NCBI GenBank assembly: GCA_018398765.1 | Contig: JAHBMJ010001025.1 | Span: forward strand, 2,506-36,652 | Source of the DNA: Chromera velia | Lineage: Eukaryota > Sar > Chromeraceae | Reading direction: 5' to 3' | DNA: 34,147 nucleotides | Part shown: positions 1 through 10,902 of the stretch, in pieces | Numbering within the stretch: the stretch's first letter is position 1 | How the letters are laid out: the number at the start of each line of letters is the position of its first letter | The notes under the pieces: generated by a model | What the model saw: the letters and a program-made list of their open reading frames with translations, nothing else | Databases searched by the model: none | Told to the model about the DNA's origin: nothing | Program-made: the position numbers and the translations under genes

Positions 1-18
1 CCCCCCCCCCCGTTATAC

Positions 19-222
19 GAGTGCGTGCGATCTCAGGGCCTCTCAGCTGATCTCAGCATGCAGAGCTGAGCTGCTCCCCGAGGCGATGATACAGCTCTGC
101 CGTTATATTATGGGATACACCCGACCAGTTGGGTGAGTGCTTTGGGGAGGGTCAGCTGGGGCGCAGCTCAGCTCTGCTCAGATCATGCAGCTGAGAGGCC
201 CTAGGATCATGCAAACGCACTC
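19..222. repeat. Foldback (inverted-repeat) element
   Basis: Arms of about 60 bases at 19-80 and 163-222 are imperfect reverse complements; both contain the GGGCCTCTCAGCTG core and GAGCTGAGCTGC. About 80 bases separate them. The left-arm sequence recurs at 2121-2190 and 13572-13640, just upstream of the two copies of the secreted Cys-rich gene, so it is a dispersed family. It is probably a non-autonomous foldback or MITE-like element. No ORF lies inside. Confidence 0.7.
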
Positions 223-262
223 GCACGCGGCATGCATGACAAAAACCTTGATTATCATTTTT

Positions 263-334
263 GAAGGGGGGGGGGGGAATAAATTTTAAGATGACAAAGG
301 CTATGCATGTTAAAATTTATTTCCCCCCCCCCTC
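263..334. repeat. Short inverted repeat with G/C-run arms
   Basis: A G-run followed by AATAAATTTTAA (263-288) is mirrored by TTAAAATTTATT followed by a C-run (311-334). It would fold into a hairpin with a loop of about 22 bases. The length of the G and C runs may be inaccurate in the assembly. Confidence 0.6.
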
Positions 335-1351
335 AAAAAAATTTAAGATGCACCGTCTTTGTTGTCTAAGCCTAGGTCTAAGTCTTTTGTCTATCTAGTC
401 AGTTAGTGTTCACTCCCACTCACTATCGTCATAAGGGGCCGGAATTGCCGCGACCCCACTAGCAATGCTAAATATGAAGCTTCCTCTTTCTGAACTGAAT
501 CTGAACTCTTGGCTTAATTTAAAAATTTTCTTTCCCTTTCTGCAGTGCATTGAAGCTCTGATAACTGCAAGTTGTATTTGAGCTTTGATTGTTTCTGTTG
601 CCTTTGATTGTATTATATTCATTTTCTCTACAATCGAGGACCTATACACCGTTCGCCTCAATACTACAAATAACTATAAGAGCCCTTAGTGCGATTCACT
701 GTTCGAACGCGGCCGCAACGCCGCATCGGTCAAACAAGGACATCATGCAAAGTTTGTCTGTTGCTTAACGTATTCTTTCCCTATGAGGACGCGACATACA
801 TGAAAAAACCTTTAATCATCATTCTTTCTCTATCTTTTTCATGTTTTCCGATCTTTTTACTTTCATGTTTCCTCAAAGTCTCCTTAACTGTTTGCTTCAA
901 ATTATTTTAAATACGACTTCTGCAGGCTCAATGCAGGATGGCCTTCAACCTAGGCTTTCAATACTATCACCAGTTAGCATCAGCCAGCATCACTACGGTG
1001 ACTTCATCATAAGGTCTGGTCACTAACCTTAGCTCCTCGCGGCTCCAGGGCCTCGACCCTCCTGAGTTATGAGATTACAGGCATTTGCATATAACATTAT
1101 ATAATGCAATTATATATATAACGCGCATTTTTTTATCTTTAGCCCAAATATTAAAAAAAGGACCGGAAGGTTTAGTTCTGTTTCTATCTGTCATGGTCTA
1201 TATCACCATTGAAGGAAAATGCCCCTCAAAAGACTCACACGGAGCGGCAATCGCCAGACTGAGTCGTGGTAATAATACATGCATACATTAATTATAACAT
1301 CGATTTAATTATTACTTTATTTTTTAAAAACAAAAAAATAATTAAAGTGTA
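335..1351. other. Intergenic DNA, no gene supported
   Basis: Short open frames occur here on both strands, but none shows a recognisable domain, a convincing splice pattern or a repeat counterpart. From about 1085 the sequence is AT-rich. Confidence 0.5.
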
Positions 1352-1423
1352 GTGATGATGATGATGATGATGATTGAGGGTTAAATCCTAGATTTAGCGA
1401 CGCCAAATCCCAAGCCACTAGCA
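1352..1423 (-). mobile_element. Short retroelement 3' end with (ATC)n tail
   Basis: A (GAT)n run is followed by 53 bases (1371-1423) that match 23101-23153 exactly. On the minus strand this reads as a unique sequence ending in an (ATC)n tail. That is the form expected of a severely 5'-truncated LINE, or a SINE, with a microsatellite tail. Both copies stop at the same base (CCACTAGCA), so they may be full-length short elements rather than random truncations. Confidence 0.65.
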
Positions 1424-2089
1424 GTTTGCATATAGTTTCTATATATGGATAATAATCGTCTTCGTGTTTTTCGGTGTTTTCTAGGGTGTTTTCTAAAGTA
1501 GTTTAATTTAATAACTTCTTCAATTAAGCCCAGTTGATTGCCGTATGTCCCCCTCCAACGCCTAGACAGCTAGCTGCCAATCCTCCTGCTGTTACAAACG
1601 ACATCAAAGTTTTTTTTACTGTACAACAGTTTTTTATTAGCTGTACAGGAAGTGCAGTCCCTGTAAACGAAAGCTAATAAAGCAAAGGGATGTTAAGTTT
1701 CTGAACCAAAAGCTAACAACTTGAAGGTAAAAGGACGCAAAAGGATATACAGTCTTCTATGGACCCTTAACCAAAGCTAGGAAGACTATAAAAAGACAAA
1801 AGTGGGTAAAAAGACGTTTAGTTTCCAAAATGAAAGCCGGTAAGGCCTAGGCTCGCCTAGCGGTAAGAAGCGGTAAGGCAAAAGGACCCTGGGACAGGTT
1901 AAACTAGGTCAAACTGCCCTCGAAGGTGAAATGTATACGGTTTACTGCTCCATGCGAGCTGCTTAAGGGGCCGTAAGAGACACTTTTCTCTAATGGCAAC
2001 ACAGACCGTGATATATTAATACATATCATAAGACGTGATCGTAATATAGATAGTGACAGACAGACAGATCGAGACAGAACCGAGTTGGA
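1424..2089. other. Intergenic DNA, no gene supported
   Basis: Purine-rich and AT-rich sequence containing short imperfect repeats around AAAAGGA and GGTAAGG (about 1675-1880). No exon-like open frame with splice sites was found. It ends at the left border of the large duplication. Confidence 0.5.
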
Positions 2090-2355
2090 CCCTCCCCACT
2101 TCCTAAATGAAAAAATGCGTTATGCGAGTGAGTGCAATATCTTAGGGCCTCTCGGCTGATCAGCAGAGCTGAGCTGCCCCCCGAGGCGATGCGCCCGCGG
2201 AAACAGTATGCGTCTATACGCAGTAATAATAATCATTGTATCCGTCCAACGTAGAAGGCTCAAGCGTCCATCAACACGCTTCGCACCGTGAACAGAAGAA
2301 GCCCTTCGCACTGGGAAACGTCTGTAGCGACAACAATTGCCTTGTTGATACAACC

Positions 2356-4447
2356 ATGCGTTTCGGTGTTGGGCTACTGGTGGTCTTCTCACTTGCGCAG
2401 TTGTTTATCCGTCAAGGTCAGTCATTTTGGAAACTTTTGAGTCTTGCGTCTGCGCTTTAGATTCGTTCCCCTTCTTGACAATCTTGTCAGCTGTACCTCC
2501 ATTTCGTTACGTGTTACAGAAAGTGCGGCGGCACTGTCTGCAGTCGAGGCCAACATAGAGGGGTTATCTTCTTCTTCCGTCCAGAGTTCTTCGTCCTCGT
2601 CTCCCTCGAAGTACGAGGACAACAGAGACTTCCGAGACTCTCAGGGGGATGACTGCGCTGCCTATGCAGCAGAGGCGTCTACTTGGTGTGCATCTGCTCT
2701 TCTGTGTGTGAATGCTGGAGGGTTGGATGCCTCAACAGAGTGCTGTGCCTGTAAACAAGTAGTGCAGCCGGGAAGCAACAGTGGAGGAGACGGAGGTTCA
2801 CTGTCTTCGGAGTCGCCCGGAGCGTGCGTGTCCGACTCTGCCTTCAGGGATGCACATGGAGACGGCTGCAGCTCCTATGAGATGTCCCCTTCATTCTGTC
2901 TCCAGGCCGCCGCCTTGGCCAACGAAAGCGGCGAATCTGCAGCGACCAAGTGTTGCGTCTGCCGCCTCCGTGTGCGAACACTTGAACTGTTGGACCCAGA
3001 GGGCAGATGCACAGACGACTTGGAGTTCCGGGACAGCCAGGACGACAGCTGTGAGGGTTACACTGGTGCACGACCGCAAGCGCGTACAGGAATGCCGAGA
3101 TGCAGGACGCCTCCGTTGCGTGTTGCGTTTGCCTCCAGGTGGGTACGTGCATGGGTGTGCATGAAGAGAAGAGTGCATGGGGCGGCAGCGTCCACTGCAT
3201 TTCTCTAGAAGTCAATGCACTTTTGTGAAAGGTATTTTGAGTTACTGTTTCTGTAAGAGGCGACACAAACAAAGAGGTGCGGGATTGCATTTGTACGTGT
3301 GGAACGGCATGTATGAAGTAAGTGTTTCTTTCCTGACTGCAGTGTGAAGTGCCGTTCGCAACGTGTCAGAAGCATGCAAAGTTTTTACCAGAACGCGACT
3401 GATCGATTGAAAGCGATATATGTTTAGAAGAAATCTCGTTCGCATCTCCACTCTGTTCTGTGCAAGAGTCTCACTTGAGAGAAGCTTCCCCTTTTTCCCA
3501 GAAACGAGCAGAGCCAGAAGGGCTGGACATCGGAACAGAGACGGCACAGACGACAACACTGCAGTTGGAGGAGAAGGGAGAGGCTCTAGCAGAGAACTCC
3601 GAGCCGGCAGATGTGGATGAAGTTGAATCGACAAATTCCGCCTCCTCCTCTGCCCCTAGTGGACAGAGAGAGGAACAAAAAGAGGTGGGAGGTTCGCTTC
3701 CTTCGTCCACTTCCCTCAGGGGAACGGGAGGGGGAACGGGGGCTGTGTCCGACTCCGGGAGCGTTCTTGCGTTCCTCAATTCTCTGACGGCGCTTCCGCC
3801 CTCGTCAGAAGACGCAGAGGCGCCCCCCCCCTCCCTTTTGAGCAGTCTGATCATGGGAGAAGACACGAAGATGCCGCCATCGGAGGAGGCAGAGGCAGAG
3901 AGGGAAAGAGGGACCCCCTCTCCCTCTGAGGGTGTCAGCACTCAAGTGGAAGGGGGAGAGGAAGAGGACCCCCCCTTGTCCACTGCAGACACGACCACGA
4001 CCGAACATTCTTCTTCTTCTGAATCTGAATCTGATGCGACCCCCACGCCGACGGAGGAGACGGGGGAGATACAGACTCTTCAAGAGACAGGAGGAAACAG
4101 GGGGGGGAAGAGAGGGAGACAAGACTTCAGACTTTATTTGGAGATAAGGAGGAAGAAGAAGGAGTGGAGAGGGAAGACGAGGAGCAGGAGGAGGAGGAAG
4201 AAGAAGAAGAAGAAGACGAAAGGGGGGGTCTCAAATTTGGGGCATTTGGGCAGAGGCTGAGGGACAGACGGGGGGAAGAATCTCCTGACTCAGAGGAAGA
4301 AGAAGAAGAAGAGGAAGAGGAAGATGGAGGGTTCTTCACCAGGCTGAGAAAGGCGTTTAGAGGAGAAGAGACGGAAACATCGGCAGACGAGAATGAGAAT
4401 GAAAAGGACGAGGCAATGGGAGTACCACCGCCAACAGAAGAGACTTT
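2356..4447 (+). pseudogene. Decayed secreted Cys-rich/acidic protein gene, copy 1
   Basis: Exon 1 at 2356-2416 encodes a signal peptide (MRFGVGLLVVFSLAQLFIRQ); donor GTCAGT at 2417. Exon 2 (2520-3138) encodes a Ser-rich linker and Cys-rich repeats; a third, acidic exon starts near 3469. Relative to the 13.8-kb copy it has several faults. The first cysteine of repeat 1 is Tyr (AAGTACGAG versus AAGTGCGAG). Thirteen bases are missing near 3064, which frameshifts repeat 3 so its CCxC end is lost. The acidic exon has 8 G instead of 9 near 4100, shifting frame inside the Glu-rich part. A homopolymer error could explain the last, but not the 13-base deletion. It could still make a truncated secreted two-repeat protein. 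Confidence 0.75.
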
Positions 4448-5248
4448 GTCAGTCAGCCAGCCAGTCAGTCAGTGAGTCAGTCAGTCAGTCAGTCAGTCAG
4501 TCAGTGAGTCAGTCAGTGAGTCAGTCAGTCAGTCAGTCAGTGAGTCAGTCAGTGAGTCAGTGAGTCAGTGAGTCAGTGAGTCAGTGAGTCAGTGAGTCAG
4601 TGAGTCAGTGAGTCAGTCAGTGAGTGAGTGAGTGAGTGAGTCAGTCAGTCAGTCAGTCAGTCAGTCAGTGAATCAGTCAGTCAGTCAGTGAGTCAGTCAG
4701 TCTGTCAGTGAGTCAGTCAGTCTGTCAGTCAGTCAGTCGTCAGTCAGTCAGTCAGTCAGTGAATCAGTCAGTCACTCAGTCAGTCAGTCAGTCTGTCAGT
4801 CATTTAGTGAGTCAGTCAGTGAGTCAGTCAGTCAGTCAGTTAGTCAGTGAATCAGCCAGTCAGTCAGTGAGTCAGTCAGTGAGTCAGTCAGTCAGTCAGT
4901 CAGTCAGTGAGTCAGTCAGTCAGTCAGTCAGTCAGTCAGTGAGTCAGTCAGTCAGTCAGTCAGTCAGTCAGTCAGTGAGTCAGTCAGTCAGTCAGTGGAT
5001 CAGTCAGTCAGTCAGTCAGTGAGTCAGTCAGTCAGTGAGTCAGTCAGTGAGTGAGTCAGTCAGTCAGTCAGTCAGTCAGTCAGTGAATCACCCAGTCAGT
5101 CAGTGAGTCAGTCAGTCAGTCAGTCAGTGAGTCAGTCAGTGAGTCAGTGAGTCAGTGAGTCAGTGAGTCAGTCAGTCAGTCAGTGAATCAGTCAGTCAGT
5201 CAGTCAGTGAATCAGTCAGTCAGTCAGTCAGTCAGTCAGTGAGGTCAG
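4448..5248 (+). repeat. (GTCA/GTGA)n microsatellite array, ~800 bp
   Basis: A tetranucleotide array mixing GTCA and GTGA units with rare CTCA, TTTA and GATC variants. It directly follows the acidic exon and precedes a short polypyrimidine stretch, so it occupies intron position. Because 4 and 3 share no factor, translation cycles through SVSQ in all frames; ORFs within it are not evidence of coding. Confidence 0.95.
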
Positions 5249-5459
5249 CCAGGCACTCTTCTTCTTTTCCTTTTTGTTCTTTCTTCTTCCTCTGGGAACC
5301 AAAAGGGATCACAGAGATCCGCCCCCCCGCGTTTTTCTAAACCGGCACGCGACTCCTCCTCGGTACTCCCATCCGTGAGTAGGCGTGGCTCTACCAGATG
5401 CAACCTCTTGTCACTTGCATGCACCCACCCATGCATACACTTAATTTATGACCATGCAG

Positions 5460-6109
5460 CGTAGACGGGTCGACGGTCTCTTCTGAGATTCCCTCCCGCG
5501 TTTACTTTGACGTCAGCATAGACGGAGAGGAGACGGGGAGGCTTGTCTTCAAACTCTTCACAGACCTCCTGCCTCGGACTACTAGGAATTTTGGAGAACT
5601 GTGCAGGGGGACCACACGGAATCCTGAAGGTTCGTGCTTGCATTGGTTTGGCTGGACGATTTGGCTTGGAAGGCTGCGTCGGGTCTTCCTTCTGAAAGAA
5701 AGTCCGCATGGGGCCCTCGAGCGTGCAGCCGCGAATGGCCACTGGACACTGGATGATCATGAAATCGTTTTCGTACAGGAATTAAAAATACCCCGTGGCT
5801 TCCAACTGTTTCTCTGTGGGACTTGCGGCATGGCTCTCTTTGTTTGTGTCACACCTGTTCGTTCGTGGCATGCATGCTTGAGTTCGGGCATTCCAGTTGA
5901 TGCTTCATTTCCTTCAATTAATTCCCCCCTTTTTTTTTGACATGCTCATGTGCTAGAGAGGGGATCTATGGTTGTGCGTTCCATTCACGTTTCTCCTCCC
6001 TCCCTGCTCTTTGTTTGTCATCTCCAACGAAGGAACTGCAGACCCCACAAAGAGATTGGCGTACGAGGGCAGCGGGTTTCACAGAATCATTCCGGACTTT
6101 ATGGCACAG
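5460..6109 (+). pseudogene. Truncated cyclophilin fragment (first two domain exons), copy 1
   Basis: Exon 5460-5629 follows an ATGCAG acceptor and encodes the start of a cyclophilin fold ([20 protein letters not shown]). The second exon, 6042-6109, encodes the active-site segment [14 protein letters not shown]. The donor after this exon reads CAG|CTGCGT where copy 2 has CAG|GTGCGT, so the invariant GT is lost. The exons for the rest of the domain ([19 protein letters not shown]) are absent because the duplication ends at about 6359. No complete peptidyl-prolyl isomerase can be made from this copy. Confidence 0.85.
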
Positions 6110-6119
6110 CTGCGTTGGA

Positions 6120-6256
6120 AGAGAAGGGAAGAGAAGGGAAGAGAAGGGAAGAGAACGGAAGAGAACGGAAGAGAGAGTGACTGAAAGGCGCCTCCCTCGA
6201 TGGATCCTTCCTTCCTTCCTTCCTTCCCTCCTTCCTTCCTTCCTTCCTTCCTTCCT
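6120..6256. repeat. (GGGAAGAGAA)n and (TTCC)n tracts
   Basis: A decamer-like purine run (6120-6178) followed by a TTCC run (6208-6256). Copy 2 has much shorter versions, so these expanded or contracted after the duplication. Confidence 0.85.
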
Positions 6257-6360
6257 CCGTCGATGAAAGAAATATCGTGTGCGCGAAGCTGGTCTGCCTA
6301 AGGGAAGAAGCTAGAGACGCCCACAGTCGTGCAGGCAGGCATCCACAGCATCTGAAGCGC

Positions 6361-6378
6361 AGTGTGAGTGTGAGTGTG

Positions 6379-6418
<40 letters not shown>

Positions 6419-6438
6419 TGCGTGTGAGTGTGAGTGTG

Positions 6439-6482
<44 letters not shown>

Positions 6483-6530
6483 TGCGTGTGAGTGTGAGTG
6501 TGAGTGTCTGTGTGTGTATGTATGTGTCAG
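6361..6530. repeat. (GT)n / (GTGAGT)n microsatellite at duplication border
   Basis: GTGAGT units alternate with long GT runs and end in TGTATGTATGTG. It begins at the exact point where similarity to copy 2 stops. Long Cys/Val ORFs on plus and Thr/His ORFs on minus are products of the dinucleotide. Confidence 0.92.
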
Positions 6531-6766
6531 ATGGGATGAGAAGAACCATTTGGCCTGCACATGGCAAGCGAGTTTCCTTCCGAAGTATTTTTCTGAACCT
6601 TTGTTTTTTCATTCCCGGCATAATTCTTTGAAGGGTTTGTATTATGAAAGCAGCTCTATCTCCCTGTGCGTCGCTTCACTTGACTGTATGAAAATCGCAC
6701 CGCATCCTTTAGTCAGACGGTGTGAGTGTAGAACAATAAACTTTTGATTGAATTGAACGCTCGCAG

Positions 6767-7672
6767 CGCGACCTCTGAGGTCGAGAAGGTGGGCACGATC
6801 AAGCAACTGGAGGAAGAGGAGATACCGAACAGCGAGGAACTCCAAAAGACAATGATGAATGACAATCTGCAGTACATCAGGTCGGTCCTCTGACATTCAT
6901 GCATGAGAGTGATCACTTTTGTGTCTAGTCTCTTCCTTCCATGAAAACGACCATGTCCATCCAGAAGGCAGACGCTGATCGATCGATGGAGGTAGCGGTA
7001 CACTGTCACCGTCTTTCCTCTTCGAGTCTCGTTGCCTTCTTGACTTCCAGTCTTCCTGATTGCCTTTGTTCGGAAACGTCAGCCTACCTCCACGTGTGTA
7101 TTCATTCGTATCTCCCGCCCTGCTTGCGTTTCTTCAGGGAACGATGGAAGTATGTGAGCAAGGAGTCTCTTGGGAAGCTGAAGAACGAAAAGTGTGAGGA
7201 GACGCTAACGAAGAGGGGAATCGGGGGGTGCGTGGACTTCAAAAGAGTTCGGTGTCTCCATATACACTACGCATTTCACCTCATGACGGTCAGTCAGTCA
7301 GCCAGTGAGGGACAGAGGAAAGAACGCAAGGAAAGACAAAAAAGAGGTGTTGACTCACAATGCAGCAGGGTGGTTCTCCAGACTATCGGGGGGGGGTTAG
7401 CTTTGTGCTCATGTCTCCTGTGCGTCTGCCCCCATGTCGTTTTTTTGGTGGATCTCTACTGAGTCCCCTTCCTTCCTTCCTTCCTTCCTTCCTTCCTTCA
7501 ATGGTTTGCCTCCACTTTTGCTTTCTGGCTGCCTGGCTTGGGCGTGTCAGACATCCAGCGCGTTGGGCTGTTTGGTCCGAGGGCGGCTGTCTGTTTCAAC
7601 CCCCTCGTTGCTCAATCTGTCGGCTATTTACAGCTTGCAGCAAGATACATCAAGTATTTGAAGCTCGCGTGA
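6767..7672 (+). CDS. Unrecognised gene, three candidate 3' exons
   Basis: I do not recognise this protein. Exon 6767-6880 follows a CGCAG acceptor and reads ATSEVEKVGTIKQLEEEE..., ending LQYIR at donor GTCGGT. Exon 2 starts at 7138 after TTTCTTCAG in matching phase and reads ERWKYVSKESLGKLKNEK. Its end is uncertain: a GTGCGT donor at 7228 and a GTGTTG donor near 7346 are candidates. The last exon follows GTGTCAG at 7551, reads IQRVGLFGPRAAVCFNPLV and ends at TGA 7670-7672. The peptides are charged, probably helical and non-repetitive, unlike their surroundings. The 5' part of the gene is not visible: upstream is the duplicated cyclophilin fragment, and the first exon has the same entry phase as the first cyclophilin exon. 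It may therefore be the stump of a gene interrupted by the duplication. Confidence 0.5.
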
Positions 7673-7689
7673 TCTCCCGTCTTTCATAT

Positions 7690-7853
7690 CAATTGTGCTA
7701 GGGGTAGCATTCAAAAAAAAAAAAGCCCAAAACCAGTTTTTTTTTTTGGTTCCTTTGTCAAACAACTGTTGTTTGGGTGCTGCAATACGTATTTCAAGTG
7801 TTGTGCAACTGTTGTTGACTGTTGTTCAAAAACAATTGCCCCAAACCAGTTTT

Positions 7854-7893
<40 letters not shown>

Positions 7894-7918
7894 TTTTTAA
7901 TGCTACCCCTAGCAATTG
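7690..7918. mobile_element. Small TIR (MITE-like) element, ~229 bp
   Basis: Terminal inverted repeats at 7690-7711 and 7899-7918 share GCTAGGGGTAGCATT; the left copy has two extra bases. The interior has poly-A/poly-T, palindromic AACAACTGTTGTT motifs and a (GT)n run. Similar AACAAC/GTTGTT sequence occurs at about 22705-22730 in the larger foldback, so the two may be related. No transposase is present. Confidence 0.75.
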
Positions 7919-8154
7919 TGTGTCTTCTGGATTGCTTGCAGCCAACGGGCACCGCTCTTGGCCGCTTTCTGGATAAAAAATTTGATATGATGTCAAATAC
8001 TTGAGCACCTTCAATTGATCCCGGGCCTTATTATTTAGTAGACTCAATGATTGATATTGACACGATAGAGATCCCTATGATTCCCTGTTTAGAACATATA
8101 TATCAAAATAGTTTAAAATACAACCTTTTAGTTTAGCCTTCAGGTGTTAAGCTA

Positions 8155-8350
8155 GTTGCCAGGTCTACCATTTAACAATCTGCCTCGCATATTGTAATCT
8201 GCCAAAGCTAACTGAAGCCAAACGCCTAACATGGGCCGCTTGCACATATGATGATTGGCAAAAGGGCAATAAAGCATTGTCCTAGACTCATGCACTGCAT
8301 GATGGCTTATAGGCCGATTAATAATAATGATGATGATGATGATGATGATA
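8155..8350 (+). mobile_element. 5'-truncated LINE 3' end with (GAT)n tail
   Basis: The last ~90 bases (GCAATAAAGCATTGTCCTAG through AATAATAATGATGATGAT) match the reverse complement of 23243-23345, which is the 3' end of the minus-strand LINE described below. It is therefore a dead-on-arrival copy of that family in plus orientation. The left edge at about 8155 is an estimate. Confidence 0.7.
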
Positions 8351-10179
8351 TAATTTATCATATCTAGTTATCATATAAACGTATTAGGCCCATCACTCAG
8401 ATGGATGTTGGTAAAGGAGTTTGGGGTTTAAAAAAAGGGGGTATACTATGTAAATGAACCCAAATATTCAAAAAAAAACGAAAAAATATAAAGTGTTGAG
8501 AAGATTCTACTTAATTCCACTACAAATGAATGGATGAGAGCAAACAGATTGGAAAAGACAGATGATAGCCTCTATAGATGATATAGCAAACAGATAGAAA
8601 GATCCAAACGGATGTAAGAGCAATCTATTAAAAAAATGAGTGACTAAAAAAGCATAAAGGCAAAATTTTACCATGAGTTAGTACATACTGGTCAAAAGAG
8701 GCGTAAACGGCAGAAAAAGCTGAGTTTTACAACTAAAAAAATGCAGTTATCCATTATTATCCATACTTTGTTTAATCCGATCCTAATATTTATTTAGAAC
8801 ACTGAAAAGCTTAGAATGGAAAACTACATGGAAAACAAAATTAACTATAAGAGACAGCGAAGTCAATATAGTAACTTCAATTAACTTTGATAAAAGCTAT
8901 TGAAAAAGTACAGGGACTTAAAAAAAAAAAAAACCTATCTGCAGCCAGGCACAAAAAGGTCTATAGCAAAGCATTTTATCTTAACCTTCACATCCGTATA
9001 TGTGTCCACGAAGATATCCAACTATGTTCAACATGTCACGGTTCCAAAGTGATTTTCTCACCGGTACTCGCACTTTCAGAAAGCAAACTGCAGATTTTTG
9101 GTCTCGTTTTTCTTGCGTTTGTGTTTTCTGTACCAGAGGTACATTCTGCTTACAAATCATGCACCGATATCGACGCCTGCCATTGAAGCAGATTGAACTG
9201 CCCCCACAAGAAACGCACCGATTCGAATTCCGCTCGCGGCCATGCATGCTCACACCTCTATTGTCCACCGGCCACCGAAGAAAGACAACGACCTCTCCGC
9301 TCAGCCTGCCCCCTCTTCAAGTTTCCACTCCTCCCCTTCCCTTCACTTCCCACCCCCCCAGCCATCTTTACCCCCCAAGACGAGTGAGGAGCTGCTTGGA
9401 CTGCTGAGACTGCTCTGCCTGCGGACTATGATGTTTCTGTGCCTTGAGGTGTGCCTGCAAAAGATGGAGACGGGAATGCATAGATTGTTATCATGCGGCC
9501 AAAAAGACGCAAAAAACTGTCGGTCTGGTATTGGACCATGCAAAAGTCATGCTAGATGATCCATTATCAAACAAGACAGCATACTGAGATCATGTACTTG
9601 ACGGACAGAATGGCAAGTCGCTCGGTGCAACGTGCATGAGTCAAGCTCGCTCCAATACGTAAAGCTGTACCAGGATACATAGGTGTAACAATGGCTCTGA
9701 AAATGCCCTTTCTTTCCTTTTTTCCCCTGAAAACTTTCCTTTCTTTTCTGCACCTTTGTTGCCCATTTCCGTTTCTCTCATTCCGACTCTGCCCCTTTCT
9801 TTCTCTGTTTCCGCCTATCTCAAATTGAAAAAAGGGTAAAGCAAATTAGTATGTGTTTGTCTGTCTGTCTGTCTGTATCTCTGTCTGTGTGTGTGTGTGT
9901 GTGTGTGTATGTGTGTGTGTGTGTGCGTAATTGCGCACCAAAAAGAGATAGAAATGGAGGGAGAGAGCGAGAGCGAGAGTGGAAATCGGCGAGCAAGTCA
10001 CTGAGTGAGTTGGTCAGTTTCTAAGTGACGGCCTTCCTAGCTCTCCTCGCCAATCCACCCCACCCCCCCTCTCTCCCTCTCTGTCTACTTTTTGTTCTCT
10101 AGTTGAGATATTGTTTGCGAAGCTTTGAAGTTTGAACAGAAAATGGACCCAGACTGCGTGAGAAAAGATTGTAGAAAAA
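8351..10179. other. Intergenic DNA, no gene supported
   Basis: AT-rich to about 9000. At 9240-9540 there is a C/T-rich, Pro/Ser-coding-like stretch without a usable start or splice context. (GTCT)n and (GT)n microsatellites lie at 9857-9925, and a GA-rich tract at 9955-9980. I cannot support an exon here, although a Pro-rich exon near 9245-9400 cannot be excluded. Confidence 0.45.
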
Positions 10180-10453
10180 TCAACAAAAAGGCTGGCTGAC
10201 CAAGGCTCGCTGCGCGGCGCTCCAGGAGAGCACCAACGGCCACGGCCTTTTCTGGCATTTGTTATACCCCCTCTTCATCGTCAACAGTAGTTTGCCAGCA
10301 TCAGACCCGCCGTCGATCTGCGAAAAGGAGTATCTGACGTTTCTGTCGGAAGTTTTCTCGCCTGGACCTGCCTCCATGAGGTTGTGGTGGTGAGTCAGAT
10401 ACTTGGAGAACTCTTCATCCTCCTTCTGACGTTCGAGACCCGCAATCTGCCTC
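10180..10453 (-). CDS. Candidate exon of an unknown minus-strand gene
   Basis: On the minus strand an acceptor GCGTGCAG ends at 10454. The exon that follows reads RQIAGLERQKEDEEFSKYLT, then HHHNLMEAGPGEKTSDRNVR and a segment with SQIDGGSDAGKLLLTMKRG. It either runs to a stop at 10180-10182 or ends at a GTATAA donor at 10267 after KRG. The charged helix followed by a Gly-containing segment is not low-complexity and looks genuinely coding. I do not recognise the family. No companion exons were identified with confidence; the 57-bp minisatellite lies upstream on this strand. Confidence 0.45.
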
Positions 10454-10902
10454 CTGCACGCAAACCGATATACGGAAAGAAATAACTGCACAACACACAG
10501 CCACATAGACGCGGGGTCAATCAGCATGCCATGCTACGCCGGTGTGCGTACATATGCAATCAGGCACCACAACATTATTCTTTGAATGCAAATATACACA
10601 TCCATACTTCTGATCTAATGGTTAACGGTCCTTTCTCCTCTTACATCATGGAAACAGATGCAACTCCGTACACCCCCCATTGCTTTTCAGATACAATTCA
10701 GAATTGCACGTCAAAAACGTCTGGGAAGTGGTCACATCAGTCCTATCTGTGAAACCATTGCCACAGAAAAGACTCTTGACCCAACGTTTAAGTCATCTTT
10801 CGTGCAAGACCGATCCCCTTTCCATCAAAACCTGCATGCTTAAAAAACTCTCCACGCACACGCACACAAGCTATCGGACACTCTAAACGGAAAACCAAGC
10901 AG

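Larger units (their letters stand above)
2090..6359 (+). repeat. Segmental duplication, copy 1 (partner 13542-17444)
   Basis: About 4.27 kb matching 13542-17444 in direct orientation at high identity, both exons and introns. It covers the promoter region, the Cys-rich exons, the acidic exon, the (GTCA)n array and the first two cyclophilin exons. It stops inside what is the following intron in copy 2, so the last three cyclophilin exons are missing here. The length difference is mostly in the array (about 800 versus 430 bases). The frame-breaking changes lie in this copy. Confidence 0.92.

Noticed and set aside
3471-3941. Minus-strand Ser/Pro ORFs opposite the acidic exons (also 14926-15426)
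   Set aside because: Mirror image of Glu/Ser-rich coding sequence on the plus strand; shadows only.
4708-5022. 104-residue ORF of repeated SVSQ
   Set aside because: It is the tetranucleotide array read in one frame; the other frames give the same peptide and there is no start or splice support.
6099-6747. Long Thr/His and Cys/Val ORFs on both strands
   Set aside because: Direct translation of (GT)n/(CA)n and TTCC microsatellites.
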